Shown here one piece after another: positions 8,851-15,732 of a stretch of 45,564 nt of DNA. Numbering within the stretch: the stretch's first letter is position 1; each line of letters begins with the position of its first letter. The translations under genes and the position numbers were made by a program. The stretch is from an uncultured Eubacteriales bacterium (GTDB taxonomy: Bacteria > Bacillota > Clostridia > Christensenellales > Aristaeellaceae): NCBI GenBank assembly GCA_900317565.1, contig ONHI01000011.1:1-45564 (forward strand), written 5' to 3'. The notes under the pieces were generated by a model. It was given only the letters and a program-made list of their open reading frames with translations. It did not search any database and was not told the DNA's origin.

Positions 8851-8857
8851 GCCCGAG

Positions 8858-10207
8858 TTATTGGAAATTGGTGATCAGCGTCACGATCCTCAGGCAGAAC
8901 AGCACGAACACGCCCCACATGATGGGGCTGACCTCGCTCGCCTTGCGCTCGCACACCTTCAGTATGACCCAGGCCAGTATGGCGAACATGATGCCCGTGG
9001 CGATGGAATAGCACAGCGGCATCATCAGTATGGCCATGTAAGCGCCCACGGTGTCGGCCACGTCGCCTTCGAAGGATATCTTCTTCGCGCTGGAGAGCAT
9101 CAGCATGCCCACGTAGATCAGCGCCGGGGCCGTGGCGAAGCTGGGGATGGCCAGGAACACCGGGCTCAGCGCCAGCGCCGCCAGGAACAGCAGGCCGGTC
9201 ACCACCGCGGAAAGGCCGGTGCGCCCGCCGGCGGCCACGCCCGCGCTGGACTCCACGAAGGAGGTGACGGTGCTGGTGCCCAGGCACGCGCCCAGCGTGG
9301 TGCCGATGGCGTCGGACATGAACACCTTGCCCACCCGGGGCAGGTTGCCGTCTTTATCCAGCAGGCCCGCCTTGTCGGCCACGCCCACCACCGTGCCGAT
9401 GGTGTCAAACAGGTCCACGTAGAGGAAGCTCAGCACGATGGCGATGAACTGTATGAAGTGCTCCCCGACCCACTTGAAGTCGAACTTGAAGGCCGTGTTC
9501 GCCACGGCGTCCAGCTTCAGCCCGCCGGAGAAGTCCGGCAGCACGCTGGGACCCCGATACCAGCCGATGGCCTGGGCCAGCATGCCCAGCACCCAGGTGA
9601 CGAGTATGCCGATCAGCACCGCGCCCTTGACCTGATAGTGGCTCAGCGCCGCGATCAGCACGAAGCCCAGTATCGCCAGCGCCACGCCCGCGTCGGAGAG
9701 GTCGCCCAGCGCCACGGTGGTGGCGTCGGACTTCACCACCACGCCGGCGTTCACCAGGCCGATGAAGGCCACGAACAGTCCGATGCCGCAGGTGATGCCC
9801 AGCTTCAGGTTGGTGGGGATGCCGTTGACGATCTTCTCCCGGAACTTGAACAGCGACATCAGCAGGAAGATCACGCCCTCCACCAGCACGGCGGTCAGCG
9901 CGATCTTGAAGGCGTTGGGCTCGCCACCCAGCTCGCCCAGGCACACGGTATAGGCGAAATAGGCGTTCAGGCCCAGGCCCGCCGACAGCGCGATGGGATA
10001 GTTGGCCACGAAGCCCATGATGAACGTGGCGATGGCGGAGGCCACCGCCGTGGCCACGAACACGCCGTTGGCGTCCATCACCGTGCCCAGTATGCCGGGG
10101 TTCACGGCCAGTATGTAGGCCATGGCCAGGAACGTGGTGACGCCCGCCACCACCTCCGTGCGGACGTCGGTTTTGTGCTTTTTCAGCTGAAAGACTCTCT
10201 CCAGCAT
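8858..10207 (-). CDS. Hypoxanthine/guanine-type purine permease (NCS2, AzgA/PbuG-like)
   Basis: A membrane transporter for purine bases driven by proton symport. It has 449 residues with about 12 to 14 hydrophobic segments. The N-terminus (MLERVFQLKKHKTDVRTEVV) followed by GVTTFLAMAYILAVNPGILG is characteristic of the AzgA/PbuG branch rather than the xanthine/uracil branch. Further marks are SAGLGLNAYFAYTVC near residue 75 and DLFDTIGTVVGVA near residue 262. The ATG at 10207 is chosen because a GGGGGAG site precedes it; an in-frame upstream extension to 10288 lacks one and would cross the predicted promoter. Its promoter at 10260-10288 makes it independent of the regulator gene upstream. No purine riboswitch fits in the short leader. 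Confidence 0.88.
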   Translation of the reverse strand: MLERVFQLKKHKTDVRTEVVAGVTTFLAMAYILAVNPGILGTVMDANGVFVATAVASAIATFIMGFVANYPIALSAGLGLNAYFAYTVCLGELGGEPNAFKIALTAVLVEGVIFLLMSLFKFREKIVNGIPTNLKLGITCGIGLFVAFIGLVNAGVVVKSDATTVALGDLSDAGVALAILGFVLIAALSHYQVKGAVLIGILVTWVLGMLAQAIGWYRGPSVLPDFSGGLKLDAVANTAFKFDFKWVGEHFIQFIAIVLSFLYVDLFDTIGTVVGVADKAGLLDKDGNLPRVGKVFMSDAIGTTLGACLGTSTVTSFVESSAGVAAGGRTGLSAVVTGLLFLAALALSPVFLAIPSFATAPALIYVGMLMLSSAKKISFEGDVADTVGAYMAILMMPLCYSIATGIMFAILAWVILKVCERKASEVSPIMWGVFVLFCLRIVTLITNFQ

Positions 10208-10259
10208 CGGTATCTCTCCCCCTTCTCCCGGCGGTCCCGCCGCCGGTGGAACGCATATT

Positions 10260-10288
10260 ATTATAGCACATAGCGCAATAACAGGCAA
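10260..10288 (-). promoter_or_regulatory. Promoter of the purine permease
   Basis: On the minus strand, TTGCCT (10283-10288), a 17-bp spacer and a perfect TATAAT (10260-10265). The leader to the ATG at 10207 is about 45 nt and contains a GC-rich 7-bp hairpin (CCGGCGG/CCGCCGG). Confidence 0.7.
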
Positions 10289-10315
10289 CAGCCCTCCTGC
10301 CGTTGCCTGCTCCTG

Positions 10316-11077
10316 TTACCTGTTTTCTGCTTCCCTGTACTCCCCCGGCGTCATGCCCACGATGCGCTTGAAGCTCTTGGAGAAGTGGGCCACGTCGCTG
10401 TAGCCCACCTGCTCGGCAATGGCGTGGATGCGCAGCCCGGAATCGGCCAGCAGCGTCTTGGCGCGCTCCATTCGCATGCGGCCCAGGATGTCGAAGAAGC
10501 TCTGGTTCACGTGCTTGTTGATGAGCTTGGACAGGTGCCACTGGCTGACGTACACGTGGTCGGCCACATCCCCCAGGCTCAGGTGCTCGGCGCAGTGGGC
10601 CTGCATGTAGTCCAGCGCCTGCCGGACGATGTAGTTCCCGGCGACGCTGCCCGCGGCGGCGGGGTCCTCGTCCGGCTCCGCGCCCTCCGGCAGCGGCGGC
10701 AGCGCGTCCAGCCGGGAGGTCATCGTGCGGATGGCCTCGTACAGCTCGTCCAGCTTGCTGGGCTTGAGCAGATAGCGGCAGACGCCCAGGTTCAGCGCCG
10801 TCTGGGCGTATTCAAAGTCCCGGAAGGCCGTCAGCACCGCGATCTGCAGCCGGGGAAACTCGCTGCGCAGCGCGGCGATCATGCTCAGCCCGTCCATGTT
10901 GGGCATGCGGATGTCCGTCAGCAGTATGTCCGGCTTCAGCGCCCGCACCAGCCGCAGGCCCTCCGCGCCGTTGCCCGCCGTGCCCGCGACGCAGCAGTTC
11001 ATCTGCGCCCAGGGCACCGCCCGGGTGAGCCCGTCCAGTATGATGTGTTCGTCGTCCACCAGGATCACGCGATACAC
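10316..11077 (-). CDS. Response regulator with AraC-type DNA-binding domain (YesN-like)
   Basis: Cytoplasmic transcription factor phosphorylated by a partner kinase. Residues 1-115 are a receiver domain: acidic pair Asp8/Asp9, phosphoacceptor Asp55 in LLTDIRMP, and conserved Lys in LLKP. Residues 150-253 hold two AraC-type helix-turn-helix motifs, ending GYSDVAHFSKSFKRIVGMTP, the family signature. The start is GTG at 11077, supported by GGGAGG 9 nt upstream. It is the last gene of the series GH94, mutase, kinase, binding protein, regulator, and lies 58 bp after the binding-protein gene. Likely targets are the operon itself or a transporter elsewhere. Confidence 0.9.
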   Translation of the reverse strand: MYRVILVDDEHIILDGLTRAVPWAQMNCCVAGTAGNGAEGLRLVRALKPDILLTDIRMPNMDGLSMIAALRSEFPRLQIAVLTAFRDFEYAQTALNLGVCRYLLKPSKLDELYEAIRTMTSRLDALPPLPEGAEPDEDPAAAGSVAGNYIVRQALDYMQAHCAEHLSLGDVADHVYVSQWHLSKLINKHVNQSFFDILGRMRMERAKTLLADSGLRIHAIAEQVGYSDVAHFSKSFKRIVGMTPGEYREAENR

Positions 11078-11135
11078 GGCGAGCGCCTCCCTTCATGCTC
11101 TTGCGGTGGAATAATAATGTCAAATGGGGAAATAT

Positions 11136-12323
11136 CTACTCAAACGCTCCCATCCCCATCACCCTGTCCCAGCAGGCCTCGGGGGTCATGCGGCCGTCGG
11201 CTACGGCGGGCACGCACTGCAGCAGCCACGTCTCCCGGGCGTCCTTGTTCATGGCGTCCTGGAGGGGGCCCAGCATCCGCCCGGCGTCGGCGGTGAGCGC
11301 CCGGGCGGATTCGGCCAGCTTGCCCGAGATCTCCTCGGTGCCCAGCAGCGCCGCGTTGTCCGGCGCGGTCAGCCAGGCCAGCAGCCCCACCGCCGCGTCC
11401 CGGCGGGCGGGATCGTCCCAGGCCCGGCGGGTCAGGTAGAAGCCCATGGAGACGCCGCCGATCACCGCGCCGCCCCCGCCGTTCGCCGGGGGCACCGGCA
11501 GCACCGCGGTGGTGTCCATGCCGGATTCGGGGATGGAATTGGCGAACCAGCTGCCGTCAAACTGCATGGCGGCCCGCTTGTCCCGGAACAGCTGGCTGGT
11601 CACGGCCTCGGAGGTGTTCAGCGCGTCCTCCGGGAAAGCCCCCAGCGCGTACAGCCGCCGGATCAGCGCCATGCCCTCCACCCAGCTGGCGGGCACGTCG
11701 CCCCTGTCGGCGGGCCGGGCGGCGTATTCTTCGGGGGTGGCGCAGGCCAGCACCGCGCACTCCGCCAGGTAGTGGGGTATGTCCGACAGCGAGGCCGCGA
11801 TGGGCACGATGCCCGCCGCCCGGAAGGCCGCGACCGCCGCCTCCAGGTCCTCCCAGGTCTCCGGCAGCGCCACGCCGCAGCGCTCGAACAGGTCCGTGTT
11901 CACGAACAGCCCCTCGTAATAGGGTCGCGCGGGGATCGCGTAGACCTCGCCGTCCTCCTCCCGCAGCGCCTCGCTGAGGGGCAGGTCCAGGTCGGGATAG
12001 GCGGCGTTGATCTCGGCGATGGGCACCATCTTGCGCAGGATCGGTGTGGAATCGGCGCTGCACGCGAAGAAGAACAGCACGTCCGGCTCGTCCCCCACGG
12101 CGAAGTCGCTGAGCACCCGGGCCTTCCAGCTCTCGTCGCTGGTGGCGGAGTCGTCCTCCACCACGTTGCCGGTGTTCTGCTCGTAGGCCCGCAGCAGCTC
12201 CGCATAGGAGACCGCCGCCGCGTCCACCCCGGCGAAGCAGCTGACCGTGCGCAACGTCACGCCCTCGGAAAGGGCCACAGCGGGGAGCAGGAGGGACAGT
12301 ACGAGCAGCAGCAGACGTTTCAT
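11136..12323 (-). CDS. Solitary extracellular sugar-binding protein (SBP family 1) within a two-component operon
   Basis: 395 residues starting at ATG 12323 (AAGGAG upstream), with a signal peptide MKRLLLLVLSLLLPAVALSE. No lipobox Cys is at the cleavage site, so membrane anchoring is not evident. The body resembles bacterial extracellular solute-binding protein family 1: DLFERCGVALPETWEDLEA near residue 155, RDKRAAMQFDGSWFAN near residue 255, and a C-terminal DNAALLGTEEISGK segment. No ABC permease lies beside it. Instead it is between a YesM-type kinase and its regulator with 58- and 59-bp gaps. This arrangement suggests that it presents a sugar to the kinase (compare XylFII-LytS); that is inference. 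It could alternatively serve an importer encoded elsewhere. Confidence 0.85.
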   Translation of the reverse strand: MKRLLLLVLSLLLPAVALSEGVTLRTVSCFAGVDAAAVSYAELLRAYEQNTGNVVEDDSATSDESWKARVLSDFAVGDEPDVLFFFACSADSTPILRKMVPIAEINAAYPDLDLPLSEALREEDGEVYAIPARPYYEGLFVNTDLFERCGVALPETWEDLEAAVAAFRAAGIVPIAASLSDIPHYLAECAVLACATPEEYAARPADRGDVPASWVEGMALIRRLYALGAFPEDALNTSEAVTSQLFRDKRAAMQFDGSWFANSIPESGMDTTAVLPVPPANGGGGAVIGGVSMGFYLTRRAWDDPARRDAAVGLLAWLTAPDNAALLGTEEISGKLAESARALTADAGRMLGPLQDAMNKDARETWLLQCVPAVADGRMTPEACWDRVMGMGAFE

Positions 12324-12382
12324 GCGATAACTCCTTTCGGGGCAATTCACACTTTGCCATTTCCCATTTGACATTTGAAATT

Positions 12383-14092
12383 TCATTCCGGTATTTCGAT
12401 CTCCACCCGCGTCCATCCGGGCGTGTCGGTGTGCACGCGGAGGGTGGCGCGATCGGAATAGATCAGGCGCAGCCGCGTGGCGATGTTGGACAGGCCCAGG
12501 TGGCTGCCGTCCAGGCTGTCTCCCTTCAGCGCGGCCTCGATGCGGCGCATGTCCTCGGGCGTGGCCGTCTGGCCGGAGTTGGCGACCTCGATGCGCAGCG
12601 CGCCGTCCGCCCGGGCGCAGCGCAGCACGATCTCGCCGCCCCCCGCCGGGGCGATGCCGTGTTCCACGGCATTTTCGATCAGCGGCTGTATGGTCAGCGC
12701 GGGCAGCGTGGCGTCCAGCGCCTCCGGCGCGGCGTCCACGCGGGTCTCCAGCGCGTCGCCGAAGCGCAGCCCCACGAAGTAGAAATAGGCGTTGGCGGTC
12801 TCCAGCTCCTCCCGCAGGCTGAGCATCCGCCGATCGTTGCGGGACATGCCCGCGTTCAGCAGCACGCTCAGCGATTCCACCATGGCGGAGATGCTCTCGG
12901 AGCCCTCGATGCGGGCCTGCCAGTTGATGGTCTCCAGCGCGTTGTTGATGAAATGGGGGTTGATGCGGCTCTGCATGGCCTGTATGCGGGCGTCCCGCAG
13001 GGCGATCTCCTCCTTATAGGTCTTGTCGATCAGCTCCTGCAGCCGCAGGCTCATGTTGGAGAAGGCCTTGCCCAGGTTGCCCAGCTCGTCGTCGCCCCGC
13101 ATGGGCACGGTGACGCCCAGCTCTCCGGCCTCGATGCGGTTGGAGGCCTCGGAGAGTATGGCGATGGGCCGGGTGATGCGCCGGTAGACGTACCAGGCGA
13201 TGACCGCCGCGATGGGCACCAGCAGCGCCAGCAGCCCGGTCAGCAGCATCCGGAAGGCGTCGATCTCGCCGTACAGCCGCGCCCGGCCGATCACCAGGGC
13301 CACCCGCAGCGCGTAGTCCCGGCTGAGCCCCCGGCGGGAGATGGCATAGCGCCCCGCGCCCGCCGAGGCGATCTCCCCCTCGGGCAGCGCGTCCCAGTCG
13401 GCGGCGGACAGGCCCTCGCCCCCGGCGGCGATGAGGTCGTCGATGGCCACGTCGTCCAGCGTCATGTCCAGCCGGGCCTCCCACTCCCCCGCCAGCGCGG
13501 AGAGCGGCGCCAGCAGCGCGTCGGTGTTCACGCCCAGCACCAGCATGCCGTAGGGCTTCATGCGCAGGTTCACCAGGTTGCGCACCAGATAGACGCCGCC
13601 CTCCAGCCGCACGAAGCGGCACTGGGTGTCCAGCGCCTCGCCCATGGCCTTCACGGCCTCGTGGTCCAGGGCCTGGTAGGCCGCCGCCGCGTCGTTGCCG
13701 GAGCGGCTCACCAGCAGCAGGTCCGGGTTGTCCAGCGTGAAGCACACCGCGCAGGTCAGCAGCGCCTCGCGGCTGTACTTGCGCTCGATGTAGTTCCGGG
13801 CCAGCCGGGAGAATTCGCCGCCGGAGATGTCCCCCGCGTCCCGCCGGGCGGCGGCGTCGGTCAGCTCGCCGTCATAGGTGGCGTCCCGGGCCAGCTCCAC
13901 CAGCTTTGCCAGGTTCTGCTCCGCCAGCATCATGGAATACTCCATGCCCGCCGTCAGCGCCGATTCCGTCTTGGCCTGCAGGTCCCGTAGCACCGCGCCG
14001 CCCATGTACCAGCCCAGCACCACCGCCGGGACCAGATAGCAGACCAGCACGATCACCACCAGCTGGACGCGGATTTTCCTGAAGATGCGCAT
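12383..14092 (-). CDS. Sensor histidine kinase, YesM type
   Basis: 569-residue membrane kinase. It has transmembrane segments at about 10-32 and 275-295 flanking an extracellular sensor of about 240 residues. A HAMP domain follows (RRITRPIAILSEASNRIEAG), then a coiled segment. The His_kinase region has MQSRINPHFINNALETI with phospho-acceptor His380, and a HATPase domain carries the N box (IQPLIENAVEHGI) and SHLGLSNIATRLRL. It starts 12 nt after the mutase gene, so the two are very likely co-transcribed. Its partner is the regulator at 10316-11077, and the intervening binding protein may supply the ligand. Signals are probably oligosaccharides processed by the GH94 enzyme at the head of the operon. 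Confidence 0.92.
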   Translation of the reverse strand: MRIFRKIRVQLVVIVLVCYLVPAVVLGWYMGGAVLRDLQAKTESALTAGMEYSMMLAEQNLAKLVELARDATYDGELTDAAARRDAGDISGGEFSRLARNYIERKYSREALLTCAVCFTLDNPDLLLVSRSGNDAAAAYQALDHEAVKAMGEALDTQCRFVRLEGGVYLVRNLVNLRMKPYGMLVLGVNTDALLAPLSALAGEWEARLDMTLDDVAIDDLIAAGGEGLSAADWDALPEGEIASAGAGRYAISRRGLSRDYALRVALVIGRARLYGEIDAFRMLLTGLLALLVPIAAVIAWYVYRRITRPIAILSEASNRIEAGELGVTVPMRGDDELGNLGKAFSNMSLRLQELIDKTYKEEIALRDARIQAMQSRINPHFINNALETINWQARIEGSESISAMVESLSVLLNAGMSRNDRRMLSLREELETANAYFYFVGLRFGDALETRVDAAPEALDATLPALTIQPLIENAVEHGIAPAGGGEIVLRCARADGALRIEVANSGQTATPEDMRRIEAALKGDSLDGSHLGLSNIATRLRLIYSDRATLRVHTDTPGWTRVEIEIPE

Positions 14093-14104
14093 GCTCTTTC
14101 CCTT

Positions 14105-15538
14105 TTATTTCAGCCCGAGGAAATCGGCCATCGTCCGGACCAGGCCCTCGGCGCGATCCATCGAGGTGTCCTCCGCGAAGATGCGCACCCGGGGCTCGGT
14201 GCCGCTGAAGCGCACGATGATCCAGGGGCCGGGCTCGGGCTCGCCCGCGTCGCCCTTGAAATAGACCTTGCAGCCGTCCTCATAGCTGACGCGGTCCACG
14301 GCGCGGGGGAATTCCGGCAATTTGCGCTGCTGGAACACGGTGTCGGCGATCTCGGCCTTGGCGGCCTCGGTCAGTGGCCAGTCGTGCTCGGCGGTGCGCA
14401 GCTCGCCGAATTCATCGAATATGTCCTGCACCATCCGGGACAGGGGCTTGCCGGACACGGACAGCATCTCCACCAGCAGCGAGGCGGCGTACAGGCCGTC
14501 CTTGCCGAAGATGTGGCCCCGCACGGTCAGGCCGCCGGAGGATTCGCCGCCGATCAGCGCGTCGTTGTCCTGCATGGCCTTGGAGATGTGCTTGAAGCCC
14601 ACGGGCACCTCGAAGCAGCGCTCGCCGTACTTCGCCGCCACCCGGTCCAGCAAGTGGGTGGTGGCCACGTTGCGCACCGCCGCGCCCTTCCAGCCCTTGT
14701 ATTCCAGCAGATAGTGGTACAGCAGCACCAGCACCATGTTCGCGCTGATGTATTCGCCCTTCTCGTCGATCACGCCCAGCCGGTCGGCGTCGCCGTCGGT
14801 GGCGATGCCCAGGTCGGCGTTGTGCTCCATCACCTGGCGCTGCAGGTCCGCCAGCGTATCCACGGTGGGCGCGGGCAGGCGGCGTCCGAAGAAGGCGTCG
14901 TGGGTGTCGTGGATCACGTCCACGTCGCAGCGGCTGGAGTACAGTATGGTCAGAAGGCCCGTCAGGCTGACGCCGAACATCGGGTCCAGCACGATGCGGG
15001 GCCGGCGGCGGCGAATGGCGGCGGTGTCCACCCGGGCCAGTATGGAATCCAGGTATTCGTCCCGGGGGTCGATGTATTCGATGGCCCCGATCCGGCGGCC
15101 CTCCTCGAATTCCAGCGTGCGCACGTCGTCCATCGTCATGGCGTTGGCCTCGTCCTGGATGGCGTCGGTGATCTCCTGCACGGCGTCCCGCCCGCCCCGG
15201 GTGAACAGCTTGATGCCGTTCCACAGCGCCGGGTTGTGGCTGGCGGTGATGGCCGCGCCGTAGGGCAGGTCGCGGGTCTTGACCGTGAACATGATCTGCG
15301 GCGTCGGCGCGGACAGGTTGATGAAGTTCACCTTCACACCCTCCCCCGCGATGGCCTCGGAGAACCAGATCGCCGCCTCGCGGCTCAAAAAGCGCCGGTC
15401 GTAGCCGATGCAGATCTCCCGCTGCGCGCCCTCGCGCCGGATGCGGCGGCCCAGCGCCGTCGCCACCTTCTGGATGTTTTCCCGGGTGAAGCCGTCGCCG
15501 ATGACGGCGCGCCACCCGCCGGTGCCGAATTGGATCAT
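14105..15538 (-). CDS. Phosphohexomutase (phosphoglucomutase/phosphomannomutase family)
   Basis: Alpha-D-phosphohexomutase moving phosphate between C1 and C6 of a hexose. Its four domains show the family's marks in order: catalytic phosphoserine Ser100 in TASHNP, metal-binding loop DGDADR, sugar-binding GGESSGG, and phosphate-binding RFSGTEPRVR near the end. The 477 residues are normal for the family. The start has AAGGAG about 12 nt upstream. Placed directly after a GH94 phosphorylase, it most simply converts the hexose-1-phosphate released there into the 6-phosphate. Because the GH94 enzyme looks chitobiose-type, GlcNAc-1-phosphate is a possible substrate besides glucose-1-phosphate. The specificity is inference. 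Confidence 0.92.
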   Translation of the reverse strand: MIQFGTGGWRAVIGDGFTRENIQKVATALGRRIRREGAQREICIGYDRRFLSREAAIWFSEAIAGEGVKVNFINLSAPTPQIMFTVKTRDLPYGAAITASHNPALWNGIKLFTRGGRDAVQEITDAIQDEANAMTMDDVRTLEFEEGRRIGAIEYIDPRDEYLDSILARVDTAAIRRRRPRIVLDPMFGVSLTGLLTILYSSRCDVDVIHDTHDAFFGRRLPAPTVDTLADLQRQVMEHNADLGIATDGDADRLGVIDEKGEYISANMVLVLLYHYLLEYKGWKGAAVRNVATTHLLDRVAAKYGERCFEVPVGFKHISKAMQDNDALIGGESSGGLTVRGHIFGKDGLYAASLLVEMLSVSGKPLSRMVQDIFDEFGELRTAEHDWPLTEAAKAEIADTVFQQRKLPEFPRAVDRVSYEDGCKVYFKGDAGEPEPGPWIIVRFSGTEPRVRIFAEDTSMDRAEGLVRTMADFLGLK

Positions 15539-15579
15539 GTTGTTTCACGCTCCTTGTTGATATATCGTTTGTTTAATGT

Positions 15580-15732
15580 GGAATGAGGAATGAGGAATGA
15601 GGAATGAGGAATGAGGAATTGTTGAAGAAATCCTCCGGATTTCTATGATTCCAATGCGCCCCGGCCCTCATCATTGATCAGACAAATCCCGGAGGGATTT
15701 GCACCTCCATTCCTCATTCCTAATTCCTAATT
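15580..15732. repeat. Intergenic repeat element: GGAATGA tandem array, palindrome and inverted flank
   Basis: Five perfect head-to-tail copies of the 7-mer GGAATGA (15580-15614) plus a partial sixth. At the other end, 15708-15732 carries the reverse complement of similar units (CATTCCTCATTCCTAATTCC). The interior holds GAAATCC-TCC-GGATTTC and CAAATCCC-GGA-GGGATTTG (15683-15701) palindromes. The element fills the gap between GH94 and the mutase and supplies the GH94 stop codon. No coding capacity. Confidence 0.8.

Noticed and set aside
10208..10288. Purine riboswitch before the purine permease
   Set aside because: The leader after the predicted start is only about 45 nt, too short for the aptamer, and the conserved loop sequences are absent.
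15580..15619. Tandem repeats as a possible CRISPR array
   Set aside because: Units are 7 bp without spacers and there are no cas genes nearby.
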